Origin: DAHUXD01 sp963805495
GTDB taxonomy: Bacteria > Acidobacteriota > Thermoanaerobaculia > UBA5066 > Gp7-AA6
Length of the DNA stretch: 64,000 bases
Direction: 5' to 3'
Assembly: GCA_963805495.1 (NCBI GenBank)
Contig: CAWDUQ010000002.1
Location: forward strand, 1,240,001 to 1,304,000
The notes under the pieces were generated by a model that saw nothing but the letters and a program-made list of their open reading frames with translations, was not told where the DNA came from and made no database searches. Made by a program: the position numbers and the translations under genes. This document shows, in pieces, positions 9,213 to 17,174 of this stretch. The first letter of the stretch is position 1. Every line of letters starts with the position of its first letter.

Positions 9213-9526
9213 CGTTCCTCCCCGCTTCGAAACCAAGATGCCCGACCCTCGCGGGGCGGCAATGATGCATAAGCATCAATTTCGAAGGGGATGGAGCGCC
9301 GATCCGGCTGCAAGTGCCCGGGGGGGGCGTTGCTTCAGGACTCCACCCGCGCCGGACCACTCCGGCCGCGCGACCTGCAGACAAGCCAGCCACCTGAACT
9401 GGTCCGTCCCGCGTCGGCCCGGTCACGGGCACGCCTGGCCTCCGAAACGGCCGGCTGCATGAGATTCCGGCGTGGCTTGTCGTCGGTAGGGATCTTGCTG
9501 CGAGAGCGTGTCCCGGTCTCCCGACG
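9213..9526. other. Intergenic region without a recognised gene
   Basis: Upstream of the 126-aa gene and downstream of the hemerythrin gene. It contains the AT-rich palindrome at 9263-9278 and a poly-G run near 9320. No ORF here has a credible start, composition or family resemblance. Confidence 0.6.
9263..9278. promoter_or_regulatory. Palindrome TGATGC-ATAA-GCATCA, possible operator
   Basis: A perfect 6-base inverted repeat with a 4-base centre inside an AT-rich patch, 51 bases upstream of the minus-strand start at 9212. The 11-mer AATGATGCATA overlapping it recurs at 12423-12433, upstream of the cytochrome gene in the same orientation. This suggests a promoter or operator element, but no regulator is identified. 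Confidence 0.3.
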
Positions 9527-10225
9527 TCAGATCTTCGGCGTGAACTGAGCCAGGTCGTAGATGCCGAACGCCTTCTCGATGGAGGCCACCTTGTCCACCA
9601 TGTGCTCGAACCCGTCCTCCCCGAAGAGCTCGTGCTCTTTCTTCTCGAACGCCTCGCCGAGAGAGTCGTACTCGTGGGCCGAGACGATGCCGCGAAACGC
9701 CGGGAAGAGTACCGTGTCCTCCCGGGCCTCGTGCGGGCGGTACATTCGGACGAATTGCCGAAGGGAGTCCGCCAGCTGCGCGCGGCCGTCCGGATTCTCG
9801 AGCGCAGAGGCCGTCGCGAGCCGAAGGGTCGCTTCCGTGAGCCGCCGTCCCGCCTCGTGCTGCCGGAGCAGCACCGCGACCAGGTCCGTCAGTTTGTTCG
9901 CCTTCCGGAACCTCGGAAACAGAAAGTCCTCCTCCAGCTTCTCGTGGTAGCCCTCGATGAACGTCCGGATGATCCGGGCAGAATCGGCCAGGGGCTCCGG
10001 CGGCAGCTCTTCCCGGGCGTCCAGCCTCCGCAGGGCCTCCCCGTAAACGAGCAGGATCCGATTGAGGACGCCGTGCTCGCGCATCAGGTCTTCTGCCGGG
10101 GAGACGTCTTCTTCCTTCTTCTCCTCGCCGCGCACAACGGCCCTCCCGGAGATCAGAATCGCCGTTCCACCTGCCGCCGCGACATTCAGGAATCGGCGCC
10201 GCGTCGGGTTGGGTGCCTCACCCAT
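9527..10225 (-). CDS. Tat-exported hemerythrin-domain protein
   Basis: 232 residues. The N-terminus has a twin-arginine-type signal (RRRFLNVAAAGGTAIL), so the folded, metal-loaded protein is probably exported. Residues about 40-190 form the hemerythrin four-helix bundle with His/Glu ligands in order: REHG, YHEKLEEDFLFPRF, RQHEAG and PHEAREDTVLFP. A di-iron site binding O2, NO or oxidants is expected from the family. A similar helix-rich tail follows (KKEHELFGEDGFEHM). It lies directly downstream of tRNA-Val, with 28 bases between. The start is an ATG preceded by GGAGGAACCC. Confidence 0.92.
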   Translation of the reverse strand: MGEAPNPTRRRFLNVAAAGGTAILISGRAVVRGEEKKEEDVSPAEDLMREHGVLNRILLVYGEALRRLDAREELPPEPLADSARIIRTFIEGYHEKLEEDFLFPRFRKANKLTDLVAVLLRQHEAGRRLTEATLRLATASALENPDGRAQLADSLRQFVRMYRPHEAREDTVLFPAFRGIVSAHEYDSLGEAFEKKEHELFGEDGFEHMVDKVASIEKAFGIYDLAQFTPKI

Positions 10226-10253
10226 GGGTTCCTCCTTCGACTCGTCTCGAGCG

Positions 10254-10328
10254 TGGTGGGAGGTGAGGGGTTCGAACCCCCGACCACCTGCGTGTAAAAC
10301 AGGCGCTCTACCGCTGAGCTAACCTCCC
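10254..10328 (-). tRNA. tRNA-Val (UAC) with encoded CCA
   Basis: Cloverleaf on the minus strand: acceptor GGGAGGT/ACCTCCC, D arm GCTC/GAGC, anticodon stem CCTGT/GCAGG with loop TTTACAC region giving anticodon TAC, variable TGGTC, T loop TTCGAAC, discriminator A and genomic CCA at 10254-10256. Confidence 0.95.
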
Positions 10329-10398
10329 CGGGGGGCCGGCGAGACTCGCCTCGCGGCGATTCTACGTCGCTCGCAGCGCGGCTCGACCGGGCGGCGGC

Positions 10399-12390
10399 CT
10401 ACGGCCGCGGCGTGACGGACTGCGGCATCCGAGGCGAGCCGATGGGCAGGACCCCTCCCCGCGCGGCGGGCGTCGGCGTGGGGTTGGGCGCGAGGGACTC
10501 GGCGACGTCGATCGCCGCCGTGCCGAGGTTCGAGTCGGTCGAGCCGTCCCAGGCGGCGAACGTGAAGACGTCCCGCCCCGCGAAACCGGGCTCGGGAACG
10601 TAAGTGACCGTGCGGCCTGCAAGGCCCGCGGCGCCGTGCGCCGGCTGCCGGACGATGCGCAGCTCCAGGGCATCGCCGTTGGCGTCGCTCGCGAGAAGGG
10701 AAACGACGAGCGGAGTGCCGTACGGCGTCGAGGCCACGGCGTCGGTGACGATGGGCGCGGCGTTGGGATTGCCGTTCTCGCTCGACGGGCCGGAGTGGCA
10801 GGCATAGCAACCGACCTGGAAGCCCTTCCAGAACTGCTTCGTCCCGAAGCGGGTGTCGAGGGTCCGATCCCCGAACGTGCGCGAGAGAACGGTCCCGCGG
10901 TAATCGACGCCGTGGCAGGTCTGGCAGCGCGACCGGTTGCTCTCGGCGGCGCCCGAGTGACGACCGACCCAGTCCTGCCCCACCGGGTGCATGCCGTGGG
11001 GCCCGCCGTCGATCGTCGAGGGGACCGCGGCATGGCAGGTCGCGCACTCGGCGATCGTTCCGATGTGGCCCTGGAGCGCGAGCGACTGCACGTTGTCGTT
11101 CCGGTGCGAGCTCGGATATTCGGCGTGCGTCGAGCCATGGCATGCCTCGCAGGCGAGATTGCCGTGGCCGCGCGAGAAACGGTAGAGGGAGAAGCCTGCC
11201 GTCGGAACGTCCGGAGTGGTTGCGAACGTGAGATCGGCCGCCGCACGGACGCCCCCCGATCCGTCGAACACCGTCGTGTAACGGATCTGACCGCTGTTGT
11301 GCGCCGCGGTCCCGGTGTGGCAGCTCTGACAGGCGGGCACGTCGAGCCAGCCCTGCCGCGCCGGAGACGCGACGTCTCCCATCGATCCATGGCAGCTCTG
11401 GCACTGGATGGCGAGGCTTGCATCCGGGGCGACGGCACTTCCCATCTCACCTCGCAGGCAGCGGGTCCGGGAGCCCGGGTGGCAGCGGTAACAGGAATCG
11501 CGATTGTCCGAGGAGTCGAGGGGCAGGCCGGAGTCGGGGTCGAGGCTCGTCGCGTGGAAGCCGTGCATCGCCCGCGTCAGTGGCATGACTCCGGGCAGGC
11601 CGGTCCCGGGCAGCGCGTTCGAGCCGTGGCAGCGGGCGCAGAGAATAGGTGTGCCATCCTGGGCGACCGTCGCCTCGAGTCCGGCGGGATTGTAGCCGGC
11701 CTGGGCGAGGGCCGCCTGGAATGCCGGGCTCCCCGCCTGGCGCGCGTCGTGGAGACGGAGGATGTCGCGCTTCATGTCCCCCAGCGGGTCGAGGCTGTCC
11801 GCGGGCGGGACGTGGCAGGTAAGGCAGCTCATCTCGTCGGAGACGGGCGCGACGATGTCCGTCGCAGCGAGCTCATTGCCCCCGGCATCACGGGCGATCA
11901 GCCGGAACATCGGGTACGGGTTCCCGACCCTCGTGTCGTCGTAGGGCGTGATCGGGATCCCGTCGGCGTGAAACCAGCCGTACGCGGCGTCGAAACCCAT
12001 CGGCTGCGGCACGTTGCCCGGCCCGGGCATCGCATAGCCGGCGAGCCCGACGTCCGGCGGCGGCATCGCGCCGAAGAGCGCGCCGACATGCCTCCAGAAA
12101 TTCGTCTTTCCCTGCGACGTCCGGTTGATCGACCCGTCCGCGTCCGCGACGGCCTCGTAGGTCACGTTGGCCGCGGACGGGTCGGTGACGAGACGCCCCG
12201 ACGCGTCGACGAGCTGGGCGCGAATGTTGTTGAAGGGCGGCAGCAGGGAAAACACCGAATAGTCCACGCCATCGGTGCAGTGCATCCCGAGGTCGTTCCA
12301 GCCGATCAGCGTCCAGCCGGATTGCGCCGGGTCCCCACCGGCGACCGCCGCGACCGACACCAGAACGAGTAGAAGCACACGGCGCCGCAT
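10399..12390 (-). CDS. Exported nine-haem c-type cytochrome with C-terminal Ig/cadherin-like domain
   Basis: 663 residues from the ATG at 12390, which gives a signal peptide (MRRRVLLLVLVSVAAVAGG). An ATG at 12438 would add a non-signal leader; Shine-Dalgarno evidence is weak for both. Nine CxxCH haem motifs are seen: CLTCH, CARCH, CYRCH, CQSCH twice, CEACH, CATCH, CQTCH and CYACH, spread over about residues 195-535. The N-terminal 190 residues carry no haem and begin with WTLIGWNDLGMHC. After the last haem comes a beta-sandwich segment (DANGDALELRI to TFAAWDGSTDSNLG) of the cadherin-like type, then a Pro/Thr tail. It should transfer electrons in the periplasm or at the cell surface. No dedicated partner is adjacent. 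Confidence 0.9.
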   Translation of the reverse strand: MRRRVLLLVLVSVAAVAGGDPAQSGWTLIGWNDLGMHCTDGVDYSVFSLLPPFNNIRAQLVDASGRLVTDPSAANVTYEAVADADGSINRTSQGKTNFWRHVGALFGAMPPPDVGLAGYAMPGPGNVPQPMGFDAAYGWFHADGIPITPYDDTRVGNPYPMFRLIARDAGGNELAATDIVAPVSDEMSCLTCHVPPADSLDPLGDMKRDILRLHDARQAGSPAFQAALAQAGYNPAGLEATVAQDGTPILCARCHGSNALPGTGLPGVMPLTRAMHGFHATSLDPDSGLPLDSSDNRDSCYRCHPGSRTRCLRGEMGSAVAPDASLAIQCQSCHGSMGDVASPARQGWLDVPACQSCHTGTAAHNSGQIRYTTVFDGSGGVRAAADLTFATTPDVPTAGFSLYRFSRGHGNLACEACHGSTHAEYPSSHRNDNVQSLALQGHIGTIAECATCHAAVPSTIDGGPHGMHPVGQDWVGRHSGAAESNRSRCQTCHGVDYRGTVLSRTFGDRTLDTRFGTKQFWKGFQVGCYACHSGPSSENGNPNAAPIVTDAVASTPYGTPLVVSLLASDANGDALELRIVRQPAHGAAGLAGRTVTYVPEPGFAGRDVFTFAAWDGSTDSNLGTAAIDVAESLAPNPTPTPAARGGVLPIGSPRMPQSVTPRP

Positions 12391-12615
12391 CAGGGAATCA
12401 TGACTTCGAACGCCCGGCTCCGAATGATGCATACACACCAGCCGCGAGGTTCGATTCGCTCCGATGGCGCGGGTTGGCGCCCGAGTTCAGCGGGGAGGGA
12501 ACACCCCGAGAAACCACCAGAGCTTTTCCGAGACCCTGGGACCCCTCCGCCGGACTATCGAAATTCACAGCCCGCGGATAGGATCGGTGCCCTATTAATG
12601 AGGAGAAAAGAACTC

Positions 12616-14235
12616 ATGAGATCAATCCCTCGCCTCACGGCCGGTGCCGCCGCGTTTACCATCCTCGTCACGTCCGCGGCGCTGTCGGCGCAGTCGGCGA
12701 CGAATGTCCCGCCCTCGCTCCTGACGCCGGACAAGGTCCAGACCCGGCTCGGCACGCTCGACTTCAAGGACGGCGCGCCCAGCAAGGCGGCCTCGGACAA
12801 GATCTACGACAACCTCGACCACTACTACGCCTTTCGCGCATTCGTGGACACCCTGCAGGGAGTCAGCATCCATGCCCTCCGCCGGGGTCTCATGGATGCC
12901 GGAGTCAAGGAAAACGAGGTCATCGTCTTTTCGGAACTCATGGATGCGAAATCCCTGTTCCTGACCGCAAACGCCGACACGATCTATGCGATCGGAATCC
13001 TCGATCTCACCAAAGGCCCGATGGTCCTCGAGGTGCCTCCCCGGTTTCTCGGCGCCATCGACGACCACTGGTTCCGTTGGGTGATCGACATCGGCGCACC
13101 GGGCCCCGACCGGGGTGAGGGAGGAAAGTACCTCGTCGTGCCTCCCGGCTGGGAGGGAGACCTGCCGACGGGCGGCTACTTCGTCGCCCACGCGAAGACC
13201 ACCCGGGTCGCCTGGTTCGGCCGGTCGTTCCTGGAGAACAAGAGCGATCCGAAGCCGGCCGCCGAGACGATTCGGAAGTTCACGAAGGTCTACCCGTTCG
13301 AGGCGGGCGGCGTCGGAACTCCGGTCGCCGAGTTCCTGGCCGGCAAGGCGAAGCTCGGGCGGATCACCGCGCCGCCGCCGACCGTCTTCCACGAAGGAAG
13401 CGGCAAGGTGATGAACACCGTTCCGCCCAACGACTTCAGCTACTTCGAGATGCTCGACGAGATCGTCCAACAGGAACCGGCCACCTCGCTCGATCCCGAG
13501 CTGATGGGGCCGCTCGCCGCGATCGGCATCGTCAAGGGCAAGCCCTTCGCCCCGGACGCGCGGATGAAGAAGACCCTCACGGAGGCCCTCGCGCTCGCCA
13601 ACGCCACCTCGCGCACTCTGTTCATCAATCCCCGCGATCCGAGCTGGTTCTACTACCCCGGATCGGCATGGATGAACTACCTCTTCAACACCGGTTACGA
13701 GTTCGAGACCCCGATCCCGATGATCACGAAAGAAGGCGTGAAGCCCTTCCCGCCGACGGGCTATCGGACGCTTTCGGCGCGCACGAACTTCTTCTACGGA
13801 ATCACCGGCATCACGCCCGGGATGGCCATGCGCCTGCCGGGCATCGGGTCCCAGTACCTCCTGGTGTACACGGACTCGAGCAAGAACTACTTCGACGGAT
13901 CCAGGACCTACAAGGTGACGCTGCCGAAGGGCATCCCGGAAGCGAATTTCTGGTCGTTGACCGTGTACGACAACATGACGCGCTCGATGCTCGACACGCC
14001 CCAGCGCTTCCCGAGGGCCGGAAGCCAGAGCTACCCTTCCCCCGCCGCCGAGGCGAGCGCCGACGGATCGACCACCATCTACTTCGGTCCCCGGCAGCCG
14101 AACGGGGTCGCGCGCGGCAACTGGATCCAGACCATGCCCGGGAAGGGCTGGTTCACGATCCTCCGGCTCTACAGCCCGCTCGAGCCCTTCTTCACGAAGG
14201 AGTGGAGGCCGACCGAAGTCGAGCCCGTGCGGTAG
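12616..14235 (+). CDS. DUF1254/DUF1214 domain secreted protein (second paralogue)
   Basis: 539 residues; the ATG at 12616 is preceded by AGGAGAAAAG and opens a signal peptide ending near LSAQSA. DUF1254 spans about residues 65-200 (YYAFRAFVDTLQGVS, LTANADTIYAIGILDL), and DUF1214 covers the C-terminal part (NFWSLTVYDNMTRSML, GNWIQTMPGKGWFTILRLY). Unlike the copy at 2182-3642 it has no lipobox, has GC like its surroundings and is longer, so the two are not recent duplicates. The family is common in soil bacteria and lacks a firmly known reaction. It is divergent from the cytochrome gene, with 225 bases between starts. Confidence 0.9.
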   Translation: MRSIPRLTAGAAAFTILVTSAALSAQSATNVPPSLLTPDKVQTRLGTLDFKDGAPSKAASDKIYDNLDHYYAFRAFVDTLQGVSIHALRRGLMDAGVKENEVIVFSELMDAKSLFLTANADTIYAIGILDLTKGPMVLEVPPRFLGAIDDHWFRWVIDIGAPGPDRGEGGKYLVVPPGWEGDLPTGGYFVAHAKTTRVAWFGRSFLENKSDPKPAAETIRKFTKVYPFEAGGVGTPVAEFLAGKAKLGRITAPPPTVFHEGSGKVMNTVPPNDFSYFEMLDEIVQQEPATSLDPELMGPLAAIGIVKGKPFAPDARMKKTLTEALALANATSRTLFINPRDPSWFYYPGSAWMNYLFNTGYEFETPIPMITKEGVKPFPPTGYRTLSARTNFFYGITGITPGMAMRLPGIGSQYLLVYTDSSKNYFDGSRTYKVTLPKGIPEANFWSLTVYDNMTRSMLDTPQRFPRAGSQSYPSPAAEASADGSTTIYFGPRQPNGVARGNWIQTMPGKGWFTILRLYSPLEPFFTKEWRPTEVEPVR

Positions 14236-14594
14236 ATCCGGGGAAACGAGGAACGCCGGGAGGTGGGCGGGTGACAGGGGCGGGGACGAGCCCCGCCCCT
14301 GCCTGCCGGGGCGGGCGCGTGGTGGTCGAGGGTCCCCGCGGTAGTGACGGCCCTCGTGGCCGCCGTCACGAAGATCCGAGATCGAACTCGAGGAGATCTG
14401 GTCGCGCTCCGGATCCTCGGGGCTCGAGGGTGGCCTCCCTCAGGACATCCGGGAACGACCGCCCGGATCGAAGCCGAGGACCGGCCGGGAGGGGCCGATC
14501 TGCGGTAAAATTGCCCGAAAGCACGACATGACGAATCATCACGCTGGACCCGCCTCCGGGGCGGTTCCCGGTGCCGATCCCGGTGAGCGCTGAG
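14236..14594. other. Intergenic region with GC-rich hairpins and possible promoter
   Basis: No gene is evident. Two perfect hairpins lie at 14276-14300 and 14344-14369. About 85 bases before the next gene is an AT-rich patch (GGTAAAATTGCC near 14504) that could hold a -10 element, although I see no convincing -35. Confidence 0.5.
14276..14369. repeat. Pair of GC-rich palindromes related to dispersed repeats in this window
   Basis: First hairpin: 10-base stem AGGGGCGGGG (14276-14285) with its exact complement at 14291-14300, loop ACGAG. Second: GTGACGGC at 14344-14351 with GCCGTCAC at 14362-14369. The first is almost the same as the hairpin at 48471-48491. The following bases (CCCCTGCCTGCCGGGGCG) resemble the segment after the central palindrome of the repeat at 15579-15796. 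There is no U-tract, so terminator function is uncertain. Confidence 0.6.
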
Positions 14595-15515
14595 ATGGAC
14601 TCCGTCTACTTCGATCCGCCGTTCAACGACGACGAACGCCGCGAGCGGCTTTACGACGGCCAGCTCCTGGTTTTTTCGCCGCGCGCTTCGGTCAACGCGC
14701 TGCGCGACTTCGCCCGCGCGATGGTCACGGAGGCCTTCGGCGCGCTCGACCCGATCCGGGCCCAGTTTCACCTTCCGGTGGAGGAGTACGTCGCGATCCT
14801 GGCGAAGCTGAAGCCCGCGTTCATCAATCACCCCGAGTGCAAGAGCCTGCTGCGCGCGATCCTTGCCGACTTCGGGTGCGATCTCGCGAAAACGTACTTC
14901 GACGTGCCGCGGCTGCGGACCTCGACGTCGGACTCCTACCTGACCTCCGGGATCGCCTACGCCTTCCATCCCCATCGAGACACCTGGTACTCCGCGCCGC
15001 AGTGTCAGCTCAACTGGTGGTTCCCGGTCTACGAAATCGAGCCGTCCAACGGGATGGCATTCCACCCGCGCTACTGGTCGCAGGGCGTCGCCAACAGCTC
15101 GCGGATCTACAACTACGCCGAATGGAACGCCCGTGGCCGCCAGGAGGCCGCCAAACACGTCTATTCCGACACGCGGCCCCAGCCGCACGCCGAAGAACCT
15201 CTCGAGCTCGATCCCCAGATCCGCCTGGTGCCGCCGCCCGGCGGGCTCGTCATGTTCTCCGGCGCCCAGCTCCATTCGACCGTGCCGAACACCTCCGGAA
15301 AGACGCGATTCTCGATCGACTTCCGGCTCGTGAACCTCGACGACGTCGCATCCCGCCGCGGAGCGCCGAACGTCGACTCCGAGTGCACGGGCACGACGCT
15401 GCGCGACTACTTGCGCGGGACCGATTTGGCGCACATCCCGGACGCGCTCGTCGTGGAATACGACACGCCGCCGAAAGCGGACCAGGGCGGGCCCGGAGCC
15501 TCGAACCCGCACTGA
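14595..15515 (+). CDS. Fe(II)/2-oxoglutarate-type dioxygenase (phytanoyl-CoA hydroxylase-like fold)
   Basis: 306 residues from the ATG at 14595; an upstream GTG at 14571 is possible. Iron-binding residues fit the facial triad H127-x-D129 (in FHPHRDTW) and H227 (GAQLHSTVP), with a following Arg in GKTRFSIDFR that would bind 2-oxoglutarate. The protein has no signal peptide and is therefore cytoplasmic. Bacterial relatives of this length are mostly annotated only as hypothetical or oxygenase-like, so the substrate is unknown. It stands alone between hairpin-bearing intergenic DNA and the MITE-like repeat. Confidence 0.7.
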   Translation: MDSVYFDPPFNDDERRERLYDGQLLVFSPRASVNALRDFARAMVTEAFGALDPIRAQFHLPVEEYVAILAKLKPAFINHPECKSLLRAILADFGCDLAKTYFDVPRLRTSTSDSYLTSGIAYAFHPHRDTWYSAPQCQLNWWFPVYEIEPSNGMAFHPRYWSQGVANSSRIYNYAEWNARGRQEAAKHVYSDTRPQPHAEEPLELDPQIRLVPPPGGLVMFSGAQLHSTVPNTSGKTRFSIDFRLVNLDDVASRRGAPNVDSECTGTTLRDYLRGTDLAHIPDALVVEYDTPPKADQGGPGASNPH

Positions 15516-15578
15516 CTCCGCTCGCGGGGGTTCCGGGGCGGCGTCGGACGGCCGCGACCCCCGGTGAGCAGATCCCGC

Positions 15579-15796
15579 TTCTCAACAGGTTGTTCACTCA
15601 ACGTGGTGAGGTGGGACCCTGGCTGCAGGGGCGGCCCTCGTGGCCGCACGCCGACGCGCCGACGATTCGCGTGCCGCCGCTCGACTGGCACAGGAGAGGG
15701 CGCCCGCAAGGGGCGCCCCTACATGCCGGGGCGAGGCGGGTTCAGGGGTCGATTCCAGAAGGAAGAACCGGCGTGAACAACGTCCTGAGAACTCAC
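15579..15796 (+). mobile_element. MITE-like repeat, copy 1 (218 bp, terminal inverted repeats)
   Basis: A non-coding element about 80% identical by eye to 60820-61039 in inverse orientation. Its ends form imperfect terminal inverted repeats: TTCTCAACAGGTTGTTCAC at 15579-15597, and GTGAACAACGTCCTGAGAA at 15773-15791 whose complement matches at 16 of 19 positions. Inside are two palindromes, GGGGCGGCC(CTCGT)GGCCGC and GGGCGCCC(GCAAG)GGGCGCCCC. It encodes no protein. It fills a gap between convergent genes and ends 3 bases from the stop of the EAL gene. No target-site duplication is evident. Confidence 0.7.
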
Positions 15797-15798
15797 GG

Positions 15799-17130
15799 CT
15801 AGATCGCGATCGAGGCGAAGCGCTCGATTTCGCCGACCGGCATCGGCCGCGCGAGCAGGAAGCCCTGACCGTAGGGAACGCCCAGGGACTGGAGGACGCG
15901 CAGCTCCTCGCGCGTCTCGATGCCCTCGGCGATGACCTTCGTGTGCATCTTTCGCGCGAAGCTCATGAGGGCCTCGAGAAGGTCCTGTTTGACCTGGCGG
16001 CGGTCGATGCCCCGCACGAAGACGTTGTCGAACTTGAGATAGTCGGGCTCGATGTCGGCGAGCGAGGAAAGGTTGGAGTACCCCGTGCCCACGTCGTCGA
16101 CGGCGATGCGAAAGTTCTGCGACCGGAACTTCGACAGCACCTCGCGGAAGAGCCCCTCGTAGACGGCATACGTCCGTTCCGTGATCTCGAGGACGATGCG
16201 GTCCGGCTCGAGGCCGAGGGCAGTGACCTGGTCGCGAAAGATCGGCCCGAGAAACTCGGGGTCCGAGGCCGCCGCCGGAGAGAGGTTCAGGAAGATCTGC
16301 CGACGGTTGTGCCCCTTGGCCGCGGCTTCGAGCGAGCGCTGGCGGCAGACCCGCTCGAGCGGGACGAGGAGCTCCGTGCGCTCGGCGAGAGAAAACAGCG
16401 TCTCGCCGCTCTCGAATTCGCTGCCGCGGGGCCCGCGCGAGAGCGCTTCCATGCCGATCATGTTCCCGGTGGCGAGATCGAAGACCGGCTGGAACACCGG
16501 CTGGATGTCACGCCGCGAGATGACGTCCTGCAGCAGCTCGCCGCCACGGATTTCCTGGCGCACGGTCTGCCGCGTGACCTGGTCCCGCGCCTCCTGGACC
16601 CCGCGGTACACCAGCCGCTCCACGCGGTGCTTGGGGTCCTTCATGATCCGCGCCGCCCCGACGAACGAACGGAACCGGGCCGACAGGTCGGCGCGCTCGG
16701 CGAGGTACCCGCGGATCAGCTGGTCGAGCTCGGCGGCCTTCTGCCCGAGCGCGGTCGGGCCCTCCATCGACGCCCCGCCCTCGGGGCTGACGAAGAGGAT
16801 GATCTCGTCCGAGCGGACATTGGGCAGGCAGAAAGTCCCCTGCGGCACGATGCCGTCGGTCTGGAACGCCTTGAGCCGCCGTACGAAATCGAGGAGCAGG
16901 TCGTCGTAGGCCTCCCAGCCCCACACCTCTTCGACGTGGCCCTCCGAGCTCGGGCGGAAGACGAGGACCGAGATGGAGCCCCGCTCCTCGAGCCAGTTCT
17001 TCAGGTCGTCCACGAGGACCGCCACCGTCGGCAGTCCGGTCTCGCGGTCGTAGAGGCGGGTGCGCTCCTTGAACCACTTGCCGCGGAGCGCGACAAGCTC
17101 GCTTGGCTTGTTCGGAGGCGTCTTGGTCAT
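15799..17130 (-). CDS. EAL-domain cyclic-di-GMP phosphodiesterase with divergent N-terminal GGDEF-like region
   Basis: 443 residues from the ATG at 17130; the longer open frame upstream runs through the ClC gene and is not coding. The N-terminal 190 residues (RETGLPTVAVLVDDL, WEAYDDLLLDFVRRL) look like a degenerate GGDEF fold without the GGDEF signature. The EAL domain (about 195-443) keeps the catalytic set: EALSRGP, NLSP, ITER, DDVGTGYSN, LKFDN, AEGIET and GQGFLLARP. It should hydrolyse c-di-GMP to pGpG in the cytoplasm; no membrane span is seen. It lies 44 bases downstream of the ClC gene on the same strand, probably in one transcript with it and the zinc-ribbon gene. A MITE-like repeat follows the stop immediately. 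Confidence 0.9.
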   Translation of the reverse strand: MTKTPPNKPSELVALRGKWFKERTRLYDRETGLPTVAVLVDDLKNWLEERGSISVLVFRPSSEGHVEEVWGWEAYDDLLLDFVRRLKAFQTDGIVPQGTFCLPNVRSDEIILFVSPEGGASMEGPTALGQKAAELDQLIRGYLAERADLSARFRSFVGAARIMKDPKHRVERLVYRGVQEARDQVTRQTVRQEIRGGELLQDVISRRDIQPVFQPVFDLATGNMIGMEALSRGPRGSEFESGETLFSLAERTELLVPLERVCRQRSLEAAAKGHNRRQIFLNLSPAAASDPEFLGPIFRDQVTALGLEPDRIVLEITERTYAVYEGLFREVLSKFRSQNFRIAVDDVGTGYSNLSSLADIEPDYLKFDNVFVRGIDRRQVKQDLLEALMSFARKMHTKVIAEGIETREELRVLQSLGVPYGQGFLLARPMPVGEIERFASIAI

Positions 17131-17174
17131 CGGCGTCGACTGGCCCGGTGTCTCGTCAGGATAGCACCCAACCC

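Noticed and set aside
10636..12372. 578-codon plus-strand frame opposite the cytochrome gene
   Set aside because: No motifs or signal, Arg/Val-rich shadow composition, and the minus strand has nine CxxCH motifs.
15579..15796. CRISPR array or phase-repeated unit
   Set aside because: No regularly spaced direct repeats; the structure is one element with inverted termini and internal palindromes.
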